A stretch of DNA of 64,000 bases. Source: Ariolimax columbianus. Its lineage: Eukaryota > Mollusca > Gastropoda > Stylommatophora > Arionidae. Location of the stretch: the NCBI GenBank assembly GCA_036924085.1, contig JAVGWX010000006.1, positions 43,741,252 through 43,805,251 of the forward strand. The letters run 5' to 3'. The stretch's first letter is position 1; every line of letters begins with the position of its first letter. The position numbers and the translations under genes were made by a program. Under the pieces are notes generated by a model. That model saw only the letters and a program-made list of their open reading frames with translations, had not been told where the DNA came from and did no database searches. Positions 52,201-63,228 of the stretch are shown in pieces.

Positions 52201-52425
52201 TTGACACACAGACATGTGTTCATGTTGGGAGAACAAACAGACAGCAGAAAATGTTCTGCAGGTCTGCCGGTTCTACGAGAGAAGCAGTGACTACATGGCC
52301 CTCCCCAACCCTATTGGGAGATGAACTGTATCGTGATGAGACAAGCCTGAGAATGATCGCCATGTTTATGAGGAAGATAGATGCGATTATTAGAGAGAGA
52401 ACGGCGAAGAAGAAAATCCAGCAAT

Positions 52426-52977
52426 GATTTCTCCGGTGCTGTTGTTCATCAACTTTGTCGCTTTCCTTTGTCGATTATCTCTACAGTACGTATAGCTTCA
52501 AACAAAAGTTACACCCTTCTCTAGAAAAGGAAAAGTTGGCCAAAAAAAAAGACAAGTTGTAATTTTGTTTCTAAACAGGTCGGTACATAAGGTAAAACGA
52601 ACTTACTAAATCTTACTTTTTGAAAGTAAAAGGAAGTATCAACGAAATGCACATCCCTAGTATAGTTATGGTTGAGCATAAATGGAAATCACCAAGGAAA
52701 GGATAAATGACACATCGATAAAATGTTACACAAATCTATTATCGCATACGCAGTTTCGCAAGTCACCTGATGATGATGACCATTAACCCAGGAACACATT
52801 AAATGAATCCATGCAGGAATGCGTGATAATGGCACGAGTGAAAGACGAGAGGATAGAAAGGCGGAATACAATGATTTACATCTATTTTTACTGCGAACGA
52901 GAGATGTTGTTGGGACGCAGAAATTGTCACGAGACAGATATAACTGGAGACAATTATCAAGCTTTCGGAGTTTCTAA
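52426..52977. other. no gene recognised
   Basis: The minus frames covering 52689-53107 are hydrophobic and unrecognised. Confidence 0.35.
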
Positions 52978-53131
52978 GAAATGAAAGAATAACTACAGAA
53001 TCGGAAAGATATATTTTTAACATGGAACAAATAGAAGAAAAACGTAGATTTAAAGAAATGAAAGAATAACTACAGAATCGGGAAGATATATTTTTAACAT
53101 GGAACAACTAGAGGAAAAACGTATAGTTTGA
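52978..53131. repeat. 77-bp tandem duplication
   Basis: 'gaaatgaaagaataactaca' ... 'gaaaaacgta' occurs at 52978 and 53055, 77 bp apart, with few differences. Confidence 0.93.
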
Positions 53132-54084
53132 CCAAAAAAAAACAAACAAAAAAAAAACAGCGGAGACGTCTGTGATCAAAGTATCAATTACAGACAAGGG
53201 ATGAAAAATAATTCTCGATTTTTGAAAAACGTAAACACGCCTTGGGTAATCAGAAATAGAATTAGAGAAATGAACGTAGATAGTGGAACACTTAATCAAA
53301 GTAACCAATAGATTCAAAATAATCTTCTCGTATTGAAAAAGAAGGCCCGCCAAAAGTAATAAAGAGATACAGATTTGGCAGACTAATTGGCGAAATGATG
53401 TTAAGGGTAAGCTAACGTGTAATATCGTAATACTAAAAGCTACCAGAACCAATTATTTGGTTGTATTTTTGGTTTACTTCCCTTATTAATCCTCTATAAG
53501 TAGCGAATGGTCGAGAATCTGAGATACTAGTCTATTATGAAATGTGACATGAGTTCAAACTCTGGGCATCGCTAGATTTTTGTTTCCATCGGAGATAAAA
53601 AATACAAATCTTCTCTTCACATTATATGAGTAAATTAATTCTATAAACACTTTGCCACTCAGTCGCATCAGCGGAGATAATAACATAAAAGAAGCACGAG
53701 GCTGGTATTACAAGGACACAGACACGCTATCTGGACTCAGCCTCTAATATAGTGGCATTGGTTGCAGAGGTCTGATATACATTTTACTTGTGGTTAATAG
53801 CTCCTACATCTGGGGACTTTGATCTGTTTTGCCTATCGACCTTTTTTCCAAGTATTAGAATGGTATTCCCTCTAATCCAAGAGTGTCTGAATAATATGTT
53901 CCATACCAAATAATATGCATCAAATATTGAAAAATATGATATTCTTACGTCACATAGTAACCAAGACGGCGGTGCATTTTTGTTCTCAAAAAGAGGTTGA
54001 AAATAATTGTTTTCATTTGAATGGTTTCATAAACTGTATTTGATTTGACCTTTAAGTTAACAGTCGTATCCGTTACACTTGCTG
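53132..54084. other. no gene recognised
   Basis: Minus frame 53108-53452 (114 codons) and short plus frames lack domains. AT-rich. Confidence 0.4.
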
Positions 54085-55620
54085 CTATGCCGCAGTTGGA
54101 AAGAGGCCATCATACAACAAGATACGAAGGATTACAATATTCTTACATTATACAAAAATAAAGGTGATATAAGTGACTTCAGTGATTCAGAGGTATCTCA
54201 CTGCTCAGTGTTGTTGACAAAGTTTTTGCCAGAGTGATCTTACTGCGGCTACACAAACTGGCTGGGCGTGTTTATCCAAAGTCACAATGTGGATTTCGAT
54301 CTGAAGGATTGATGACCAAACATGATCTTCTCTCTCCGGCAGCTACACGAAAAATCACACTAGCAGAATAATCCTATGTCGTTTCATCGACCTGACAAAA
54401 GTAGTATATTTCGTTAGAAGAACTAGACTCTTCAAAGTCCTCTCAAAAATAGGCTGCCCTAACAAACTACTACAGTTTATAGTTTCATTTCATGAAGACA
54501 TAATGGCACAGTCTAATTCAACGGTAATGCATCACAACAATTCACTATTCAATGTGGTGTTAAACAAGGCTGTGTCCTGGCCTCAACACTATTAGGAATC
54601 TGATTTGCGCTTCTACTGAAGCCCGCATTTGGTAATGCAGTAGAAGGGATTTGTCTTCACACTGGATCAGAAGGCCGTCTGTTTAATCCTGCTAGACTCA
54701 AAGTTGAAACAAGGATCAGGGAAGTTACTGTCATGGACTTGTTATTTGCTGTTGACGCTGCAATTGCAACTCACTGTGTGCATGAACTCTAGAGATTGAT
54801 AGATCGCTTCGTCCAGGCGCGCAAAGATTTTGGCCTCACAATAAGCCTGAATAAAACAAATGTGCTTGGACAGGAAGTAGATATCACCTCAATCTTCACT
54901 ATCGATAAATACGAACTGGAAACTGTTGACCAGTTTACTTACCCGGAGTCCCTCATCAATGATAATCTCTCCCTAGACCCCGAACTAGGCAATCGGATTG
55001 GCAGGGCTGCTACCATATTGTCTCGTGTCACAACGCGTGTCTGGGAAGAACCCAAACTTACTTTCAGTCAAGACTAAGGCCACAATATTCTACAATGCCT
55101 GTGTCGTCAAAATGCTGCTATATTGCAGCGAATCGTCAAAAACCTATGCCAGACAAGAGCATGGGCTCAACACCTTTCACCTACTACGCCTGAGTTACAT
55201 CCTGGCGTCTCATGAATATACAGGGTAATAAATGCGGAGGTACATTCCCGCACCGGTCTTCCAAGTATATACACCCTCCTTCGTCAACGAAGACTAAGAT
55301 GGCTTGGTCATGCTCGTCACGTGAAAGACGGTCGCATCCCTAAAGATATTCTCTATGGACAGCTGGCGTGTGGTAAAACAACAGCTGGTCGACCACAGCT
55401 GCGGTTCAAAGACGCATGTAAGCCAGACATGAAGGCTCTGGATATGGATCTGACATCTTTGGAATACATAGCTGCAGACCGATCCAAATGGAGATGCAAC
55501 TTGAAGAGCCATCATAGGCTGAGCGTAAATCAGCACATACAATACAGGGAAGTGAAGAGACAACACCGAAAGGAAACTGAAAAACAAAAACTCAGTAGAG
55601 AGTAGCAACTACAAGGTCGC
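54085..55620 (+). pseudogene. LINE reverse transcriptase, 3' two-thirds, to the end of ORF2
   Basis: The plus strand reads 'CRSWKEAIIQQDTKDYNILT', 'LYKNKGDISDFSD', 'LLSVVDKVFARVILLRLHKL', 'YPKSQCGFRSEG', 'GVKQGCVLASTLLGI', 'VTVMDLLFAVDAAIATHC' (FADD changed to FAVD), 'KDFGLTISLNKTNVLGQEV', 'LDPELGNRIGRAATILSRVT', 'VKMLLYCSESSKTYARQEHG', 'HLLRLSYILA', 'RHVKDGRIPKDILYGQLACG' and 'KDACKPDMKALDMD', ending at 55605. Multiple frameshifts and stops, and the loss of a catalytic Asp, make it dead. It is the most complete polymerase C-terminus in the window. Confidence 0.95.
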
Positions 55621-55745
55621 GTCAACCAATAGTCAAAAATTACTGAAAAGGAGCACCTACTATTAAACAATCTTTTATTATGAATATTAGCACATATTTA
55701 TTTACTTGGTAATGTTAACAGTGTTTTACACATGTAAAAACAATA

Positions 55746-56690
55746 GAAAATGTGGCTTGACTTTACAACGAATGAAAGCAGTTGCGTTATCATCATTTGG
55801 TTGATCAGCCTTAAGACTAGTAGGTTGCCTGGACATGTCTCTACAATGAACCGGCCCTCTGAAACTCATTTAAGTACAGGTTCTTACATGAATGTCTCTG
55901 CATGTCTGGGATGCACATATGCGTCTTGGTGGCCTCGTTCCTCTTTTCCTCTGCATCTTGTCTTATGGTATCTTCTGTAGATGACTTTTACGTCTTATAT
56001 TGTGAGCCAGTCAACTCGATCTGTGGTTTTGTATTATTTTCAATATTTGTCTTTGTGCGCCTATCCGAATGAGGACATTGTCATTTGTTCTTCTTTTTTG
56101 CCCAACTCAGTCGATCCATTCTACGATGGCATCACATTTCGAACGTCTTCATGTTTTTTCCATCAATCTTTGATAGAGTCTATGTTCTAGCCCCAAACAG
56201 ACGAATTGAACAAATATGTTTTTGTCTGAAGATCTTTTTTTGCAAATGCAATCCTTGTCCTAATTTCCGTCTCATTACGTGTATCTTCTGTGATAGTTAT
56301 CCCTAAATATTTACAATTATCATTATGTTTGACTATTTCTCTATCGATGCTTTTATTCGTTGACCTATGCGACTTGTCTTAAATGTGTTTATTTCCATGC
56401 CAAACTCTTTGCTTGTGCAGTTAATTCTATAAAACAGCCTTTACAACATTGCTTCTGAACCTCTTATTATAGATCAATCACCGGCAAATGTTATTGCATT
56501 AATTTTCATTCTAATGACTTTGACACCCGTATTACTACTCTGAAGAACGTGTTCTATCATGATCTGAGAATATGCGTTATAGAGACGGTGGAAGCAAGTA
56601 GTCCTGTCTTATCGAAACGGGATATGTTAGTCATTCTTTGATTGAAATAATCGCCTATTGATTTTCATAAACATTTTCATTCTTTCTGCG
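55746..56690 (-). pseudogene. LINE reverse transcriptase, motif-C region to C-terminus
   Basis: The minus strand, in mixed frames: 'RQDYLLPPSLYNAYSQIMIE' (R-Q-G-C-x-L-S-P equivalent), 'MKINAITFAGD' (FADD changed to FAGD), 'INCTSKEFGMEINTFKT', 'LGQGLHLQKKIF', 'LGLEHRLYQRLMEKT', 'IGAQRQILKIIQNHRSS' and 'AEEKRNEATKTHMCIPD'. Tail-to-tail with the LINE at 54085-55620. Many stops. Confidence 0.85.
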
Positions 56691-56989
56691 AAAAGCTGCA
56701 ATTATCCGATGACAACCCGTATACCTATGGCCAAATGAAATCTAAGCTGGATATCTATAAGTAGTTTAGAAAAATACTTTAAACGAATTATTTAGCTGCC
56801 TAATCAATCAACAGATTTTCAGCTCCCATTGGAGCATAGGTCTTCAACAAATACTAGCCGTCATCATACGTTGACCTGTCTATATCTGTTCACGTTATGG
56901 GAGCAGTTTCTGTAGGATAAGCTAGCCAGCCTCAACCTAACCCTCCTAACCGGCTGTTATCAGCTATAGCAGGCTGCAGCATTACTATT

Positions 56990-57480
56990 CGTTGCTTACT
57001 TCTTGGAAACGGGAAGGCAGATGATCTCGCAAAATCCTAAAATGACGGCACTTGGTCCACAGAGCTATAAAAAGGAAAGACACAAAAGGAACATATTGAG
57101 GATGGAATGAGAACCCAGTTCAAAGCACACAAACCAAAAAATTACACGATATACAAATTTGACAGAGATGGGTAGACAAAGATCTTCAGACTCAAAAAGA
57201 GACATTGCAAATTCAAGGCTCATTTCCACAGAATGTGTTTTAGAGATAAAGACACTTGCAATTGCGGAGCAACAAAGCAAACACTAGAACATATCAGATG
57301 TGTCTGCCCCACTTCTGCAGACGAAAGAGTAGCCTGACCCGAGGGAGTGACCATGGTCGGAAAGCTGTTGGGGCCGCGGTGAAGACCTGAATCTCATCCT
57401 CATTCGTGAACTTCATCGGACTAGAAGCATGCAATTAGTTGATCGAAGAAGAAGCAATAGGAGGATGAAGAGAGAACGGA
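56990..57480 (+). pseudogene. LINE RNase H end and C-terminal knuckle
   Basis: The plus strand shows 'GNGKADDLAKS' (RNase H end), 'NDGTWSTEL', 'EDGMRTQFKAH', then 'RMCFRDKDTCNCGATKQTLE' and 'HIRCVCPTSADERVA' (C-x-C...H...C knuckle). It ends in Arg-rich low-complexity sequence. Frame-shifted remnant of the class at 29320-29830. Confidence 0.85.
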
Positions 57481-57776
57481 TTATAGAAAAAGAAGAAGAA
57501 GAACAAGGAAAAGAGAAAATATGCTATTTAGAGCTCTAATACTCGTAGTTTAGATTTATTTGTTTACTTTATCCATCTTGTGGACACTAACAACATATTA
57601 GCGGATAGCACAAATCGCAATAAAAAGATACGTCTGAAAGAAAAGCAAGCCGTCATCAGCGACTAAAAACACACGCACATACAAATGTCGAACTAACCTA
57701 AATGTTAAAATTACGACAACTCTAGTATTATAAAACTGAACTTGACGAGTGGTCTCCCGGGGTCTTTGTGTACGAC

Positions 57777-58089
57777 AGACTAACTGTGTGACATGGTCTA
57801 ACAACGGCCATGGTTAGGTGGTTTGTTTAGAGCATCAGATACGGTGCCTAACAGGCTGCAGATCTGCTTTCCTCTAGTGTTTGAGTCTACTAAGATGGAT
57901 TCTCACATCGTTTAACCACCCTCCGTAAGCGCGTGTCCAAATGCAGCGGATTATTAAGCTGCTCGAGCCTAGCCCAGTAAGCAGGAAACCCTTCTCCCGG
58001 CTACATCCAGCTCATACCAGAGCTGGGACCTGCACAGGGGCATCTCACCCTGTAGAGGTACAGGTCGAATAAGACTAAGACTAAGACTA
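57777..58089 (+). repeat. R3 copy c, with (GACTAA)n end
   Basis: The reverse complement matches copies a and b: 'ctggtatgagctggatgtag', 'cctgcttactgggctaggct', 'actcaaacactagaggaaag', 'cagcctgttaggcacc' and 'cacctaaccatggcc'. The right end is 'aagactaagactaagactag', probably the retroposon tail. Confidence 0.88.
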
Positions 58090-58379
58090 GAATATGGAGA
58101 CAATTATAAAGATAGATTGTTGAAATTAACAGGAAAGTTCTGTTCAGTTGATATCTTCGTCTCGAAGGTCGGACGCAATAAATCGCCAATGTTTTCTGTC
58201 TCTTACTTTGATGGTCCGATATGCCAGCTTGTCGCTGTCCATCATGTTATGGTATCATCACACTTATAGTGTTGTGTGCCTCCAGCACGCTTGAAAGAAT
58301 GATGTATACCAATAAATATATACCAGTTGTGAAGACATTTAAATATTTCATTTTTGAAGCCAAGAGTAATAACTTAACG

Positions 58380-58640
58380 TAGCTTAACGTCTTTGAACTG
58401 GTTTAGAAGACTCTGCAGAGTCTGTATGCAACCAGTTTGATGAGGGTGAAGCGAAGTATACTAATCAAGATCCGAACTTCACGTCCTCGTTCGTGCTGCT
58501 GAAAATAGGCTGTGTCCTGAGGTGGGGATCGATATTGTAATCCCCATGTTATAGAGGCTATTTAGCAGCCTTGCATTGCACTGCAGCCAGAGAGTTACTC
58601 AAGTCCACTTTCTGAAATATATCTCGGTATATAAACAGAT
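58380..58640. repeat. inverted CR1-like tail joined to R8 copy b
   Basis: 58385-58440: 'taacgtctttgaactggttt', 'agactctgcagagtctgtat', 'gcaaccagttt' is the CR1-like tail inverted. 58440-58625 matches R8 copy a (1867-2095). Confidence 0.65.
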
Positions 58641-58885
58641 CCACTGTGAACTAAACTCATCACGAATAGCTTTGAAAAAGAACAAGACTACACTTTTTCA
58701 GTGCTTTTGTTTCTTGAATATGCCCCTAACGTGAAAACATTGCAGCTTAATGCATTCAAGAATATATTTAAAACGCACAGGTATATATAGACCAAGTAAA
58801 TGTAAAATAAAAAAAACTGGTTGTAAACAGACTTTGTAGAGTCTTGTAAACTAGTATAAAGACGTTAAGAAATGATTAAAAATTC
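58641..58885 (+). pseudogene. CR1-like LINE 3' end
   Basis: The plus strand reads 'MPLTVKTLQLNAFKNIFKTH' (end of ORF2, compare 'MNAFKNRLD' at 3095), then the 3' UTR 'aaactggttgtaaacagact', 'gtagagtcttgtaaactagt' and 'ataaagacgttaag'. Confidence 0.8.
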
Positions 58886-59629
58886 TGCCGTTTACAAAAT
58901 TAAAGTTCTCTTAGTTATAGAAAAGTTTGTTTAATAAAAATGTGAAATAGAAGTCTATGCAAACGATCAACGATCATGTCATAATAGCTGTTAAAAGCAG
59001 TCGCGTTAAGATGCTTTGGGCAGCTGATGTTTACAAATGGACATAAAAAAACCATGAATAAGACCGAAACATAGGTCATGGACAGACGGATGAGGCTACA
59101 GACAGTTTATTAAGTAATGTCACAACCACCTCTCATTGTACGGGCGGAACCAGCTAAGAGATATCAAATTATAAATGAAAATATCAGGGTATGCATTTGT
59201 CTGAGAACCATCAAATTATGTCATACATATATTACATTATACAGCATAGTAGACGTTTTAATTGTTGTTTATGCATTAGCTAGCAATGTTCCGCTTTTCT
59301 GTGAATTTCTTTTTTTTGGAGAAAAAGTTGTCTGGAGTCTGCGCCAAGGCTTGAGATGAGCGATACCTTGTTTATTTTTTTTGCACATGTACTACCGATT
59401 AGCTCCGTCTATGTTGTTCTTTGATTGCAAAATGTATTTACTTGAGGCATCTATTTGGACTCAAATACATATAATTTTTCCCAATATTTCCATAGAAAAC
59501 ATTTACATTTTTTTTTTTTTTTGGGGGGGGGGGGGGGGGGGTCTAACTTTCTGACATACTACTTTAATATATTTTATTATTATGTAACATTATCATAAAG
59601 TTTACATGTGTACATGTTGTCTTTATATG
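58886..59629. other. no gene recognised; T/G homopolymers
   Basis: A T-run then G-run lies at 59511-59541. Frame 59117-59359 unrecognised. Confidence 0.4.
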
Positions 59630-60020
59630 TCAGGTCAGGTAGTCCCGTAACCGGTGAGGTCGTTAATTCACCCTTGAACACCCCTACAACCCAAAGCCAC
59701 CCTCTCTGTTAGCGGCTTCTGTCTATGCAAACTCTGGCAGGAGATTAGTGCATTGTTTTTATGTTGCCTTCCCACCTCTTTTTGGGACTACTTCTTCGTC
59801 ATCCGCCGTGCAACCCTGTCGTGCAGGATCGTGTTTGTAAGACCGTTTGATCTCGATATGTGACCGTGCCAAGCGAGTTTCCGTATGTTGACCGTTGCCC
59901 AGAGGTCGTCAAAAGGCCATTTCGCTGTTGTAATTCTTTCTCGAATTTTCTCATTTGTAACTCGTTCCTTGTATGTTACGTTTAAAAATCTTTGGAAACA
60001 TCGCATCTCCTCTCAGGCTT
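59630..60020 (-). pseudogene. LINE ORF2 C-terminus and 3' UTR
   Basis: The minus frame reads 'MRCFQRFLNVTYKERVTNEK', 'IRERITTAKWPFDDLWATVN', 'IRKLAWHGHISRSNGLTNTI' and 'LHDRVARRMTKK', then 3' UTR with 'taaccggtgaggtcgtta' on this strand. Colinear with 33955-34380. Better preserved than that copy. Confidence 0.92.
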
Positions 60021-60093
60021 GTATGATGAAATTACAGCTGAAATTAACCATGCCTCTTTATGTGTGAAAATTATATATAAACGTTTGAGTGAT

Positions 60094-60283
60094 TTGTTGT
60101 TCTTTGCGAATGCCCACAATCAATGAGTTACTCTTTTGTACGCCCTGAAAAGGACGTTAAGTGGCGGGTTGCAGTAGCTTTCCTCATATTCCGAGCGTGC
60201 TGATGAAGGTGGACCGGCGTCCTCCAGGCGGTTGTGTTATGCTTGACCTCATCTCATCTACGTGTTACTTACTACTACGTGGT
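60094..60283 (-). mobile_element. R1 copy i, truncated
   Basis: 'ttgttgttctttgcgaatgc', 'gaaaaggacgttaagtggcg', 'cctcatattccgagcgtgct' and 'ggcgtcctccaggcggttgt', stopping at 'tactacgtggtt'. The 5' half of the retroposon is missing. Confidence 0.88.
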
Positions 60284-60884
60284 TCAACGAGTGACTCAGG
60301 TAGTTTCAACGCTTACTTATCACTACAAGAGAACCGGATTCACAAACCTCTTGCACAGCGCTGCTGTCTAGCAGCTGTAAATATGTATCTGATCTTACAG
60401 TTAAGAAAGCCAGGGCAGCGAGAAATAGAACGAATAAGCCGACCCCAAATAAATCAAGGTTGTGATATAATGCAATAATTATCTATATATTTCGGGCAAA
60501 ACTATCTACTCCTCTTTTTATGCATTTACATCTTTTTAGCTTCTGAGTAGTGGATTGGTTAGAGCGATTGCTTCTTGTGGCCACGGTATCGAGTTCACAG
60601 TCCTGCATCCCCACGCTACAGTTTACTGAACAATAATGTGTACTGCACTAACAGCTATGCAATACAAGGTAGCGAGGAAAGGATATGGTCACCCACATTT
60701 AAGAAAGCTATCTGAGATGTCTTACTATTGCCTCATATTTTTCAATCTGAATGGCAATCTACCATGGGGCCTTTCTTTTTCTTCACATTTCGCTTATGTT
60801 TTGTAATGTCATTTGCACATTATATACAATAGTTTAAAAAAAAATATTTCTTGTGTTATTGTTGCAAATTACATGAATGATGCA
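60284..60884. other. no gene recognised; weak tRNA-like stretch
   Basis: 60541-60615 has 'gtggattggttagagcgatt' (A-box-like) and 'tatcgagttcacagtcc' (poor B box), maybe a decayed SINE head. The rest is AT-rich. Confidence 0.35.
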
Positions 60885-61393
60885 GTACTTATATCCACAA
60901 AGTTCTTTAGTTCTCCAGTACTTATATCCACAAACTTGTTTAGTTCCCCAGTACTTATATCATCAAACTGTTTAGTTCCCCAGTACTCATATCATTAAAC
61001 TGTTTAGTTACCCAGTACTCATATCATTAAACTGTTTAGTTCCCCAGTACTCATATCATTAAACTGTTTAGTTCCCCAGTACTCATATCATTAAACTGTT
61101 TAGTTCCCAAGTACTTATATCCCAAACTTGTTGTTCCCCAGTACTGATATCCACAAACTGTTTAGTTCCCCAGTACTGTAATCCACAAACTGTTTAGTTC
61201 CCCAGAACTGATATCCACGAACTGTTTAGTTCCCCAGTACTGATATCCACAAACTGTTTAGTTCCACAGTACTGATATCCACAAACTGTTTAGTTCCCCA
61301 GTACTGATATTCACAAATTCTTTAGTTCAGCAGAAATTATATTAAAATATGTTTTAGTTTTTCCATTAGTTATATCCACCGTCTGTTTAGTTC
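60885..61393. repeat. 32-bp minisatellite, ~15 units
   Basis: Unit 'ttccccagtactgatatcca' plus 'caaactgtttag' (32 bp; for example 'tttag' at 60971 and 61003). Two variant blocks: 'actcatatcattaaactg' in 60970-61100 and 'actgatatccacaaactg' in 61140-61310. The last units decay to 'tttagttctac', next to the fold-back mariner. Confidence 0.96.
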
Positions 61394-61395
61394 TA

Positions 61396-62137
61396 CGAAG
61401 CGGGTTCAAATGAGATCAAACTTAACTGCACCAAGTGAACATACGTACGATGCGCAAGATGACGTCACATTTGATGTAAAGAGCACATACCAACCGTCAA
61501 GTTTGAAATATGTCTTTATCTTCTGACTCCAAGTTTCCTCAGCAGACCGTTGAAAACATGGCCGTGTGATACGGAATCCGTCCATAGTTGATCAGCGAGC
61601 GGTGATTCGGTTTCTAACAGCTGAAGGACGTCGACCAGTTGACATTTTCGCAGAATGCAGGCAGTGTATGGTGACACAAGTGTGTGGAAGACAACAGTGA
61701 AGAACTGGACAACGATGTGTAAAGAAGGACTTGAGTTAATGCAAGACCTTCCAAGTACAAGTCAGACGCATATTGTTGCGTCATAAAATGACATCGCAAA
61801 ACGTCTGCAGCAGTTTGGGTGGACCGTCGCCGGAGCTTTCGTTCGCCAAACATGTGTCACAATATTCTTCCTCTTTTCTGCCATGAATGCCAACTGGTCA
61901 ATATCCTTCAGCTATTAGAAACCGAATCATCGCTCGCTGATCAACTCTGGATAGATTCCGTATCATACCCGCCATGTTTTCAATAGTCTGCTGAGAAAAC
62001 TACGAGTCTTAGGATAATGCAATTTTGCAAGCTTGACGTTTGGTATGTGCCTTTTACACCACACGTGACGTCATCATGTGCATCGTACGAATTCTCACTT
62101 GGTGCAGTTAGGTCCGGCTTCACTTGAACACGCCTCG
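61396..62137. mobile_element. fold-back mariner derivative, 742 bp
   Basis: Both ends are mariner transposase-5' ends in opposite orientation. The left arm (61396-~61660) and the reverse complement of the right arm (~61890-62137) are about 80% alike: 'taactgcaccaagtga', 'gtacgatgc', 'gatgacgtcac', 'cagcagac', 'gttgatcagcgagcg' and 'gattcggtttctaa'. TA lies on each side (61394-61395 and 62138-62139). The left arm retains decayed codons of the transposase HTH. The middle 230 bp is single-copy. Confidence 0.92.
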
Positions 62138-62139
62138 TA

Positions 62140-62645
62140 TAATGGGGTGTAGTCACACCATTTAGTTCTACAGTGGTGATGTACACATGCTATATAACTA
62201 TGTTTCCATCCATCAAAAGGACTAGTTTCCCTTTGATGATAATGTCACTCAATTCACGCTGCTATCACATAAATTTCTCTTTCCGGCAATTGGTATCCAT
62301 TAGCAAGGAGATGAACAAATCCCGCATGGGAAATGGTTCATCTTGCAGTTAGTTTTCTTTCGACCAATTTCCTACCGCTTTCTAAAAGTAATTTATCATT
62401 TGAGAAACCTCTGCACGTTTAGGTGGTCAACAAAAGGTAAAGAAGTATGATCGATATTAATGTACATTAATCTTAGACTGACAGGCTAGGTTCCGTAAGA
62501 AGAATACTTATGCGCTCTTTAATAGAGATCAGGTAGTCTGCAGACTAGGGATTTGCTGTGCATCCAATAAATAAAACAAAATAGCCTTTAACGTAGTGCT
62601 GCCCTTGACAATTATAAAATATGATTTAAGATAAAACCTTTTTGC
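62140..62645. other. no gene recognised
   Basis: The first ~30 bp ('tttagttctacagtggtgat') resembles a decayed 32-bp unit. Nothing else recognised. Confidence 0.4.
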
Positions 62646-62927
62646 ACCCCTACCCTGTGGTTAGCGCGCTGGCTTCGCATCTGAGTGGTTCTGGGCTCAT
62701 TCCCCAGTTGAGGCGGTAATAGTTTTTTCAGACCGCTATGGCTCCCGGGTCGACCCAGCCTTAAATGGTTACCGGTTCAGTCCTGGAAGTAAAAGCGGCG
62801 AGGGAGAGGAGATGGCTACCGCCATCATTTAGCCGAGCCTTTGAAATGTGAGATCGGTAACACCTCAGACCCCTACGGCAGGAATGCTATGGGTTACTTT
62901 ACTTTACTTTACTTTACTTTACTTACC
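62646..62927 (+). mobile_element. SINE1 copy c
   Basis: Slightly 5'-truncated: 'ctgtggttagcgcgctggct', the B box 'tctgggctcattcccc', 'gggtcgacccagccttaaat', 'gaaatgtgagatcggtaaca', and a long tail of five or more ACTTT units (62895-62925). Confidence 0.93.
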
Positions 62928-63228
62928 CTGCATCATATCCATATTGCACTTTTTCCTCACCCTCCTACGCGCCCATCTCTTCCTACTCTTCTGAAGTCGC
63001 CAGTCACTTCCTCTCTCAAATGGATATCCCCTTATCCATCTCTTTCACTTTCAAACCGGCCCATTCCTTCTCCGATCAATCCGAGTTACAATATTCCCCT
63101 GCCACCAAGTCAAGTGTCATCTCACATTTTTTTTCAGAAAGCAACATAATGATATCGTCCCCTCCGTCTTCTTCTTTGGACTAAAAACAAATTATAATTG
63201 ATGGCTTTCTTGTATAGTTGCTGTTTGT
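62928..63228. other. no gene recognised; C/T-rich
   Basis: Pyrimidine-rich sequence. The 102-codon frame 62841-63149 begins inside SINE1 and is not a gene. Confidence 0.4.

Larger units (their letters stand above)
51525..52425 (+). pseudogene. LINE RNase H and C-terminal knuckle, split by R1h
   Basis: The plus strand starts with 'EADILAKEGDSKSQTNHRPT' and 'WDKIQTS' (RNase H end), is broken by R1 copy h, and resumes 'MMTFNFKINWHREH', 'YYSLSRRNQVTIFRLRTGHC' and 'RLRK'. A 58-bp tandem duplication follows, then 'TCSCGRTNQTAENVLQVC' (C-x-C...C knuckle), 'YRDETSLRMIAMFMRKIDAI' and a stop at about 52425. Same class as 29320-29830. Confidence 0.9.

Noticed and set aside
52799..53452. Two adjacent minus frames (102 and 114 codons) that could form a membrane protein
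   Set aside because: The hydrophobicity comes from T-rich sequence. One covers a recent 77-bp duplication and both lack any domain.
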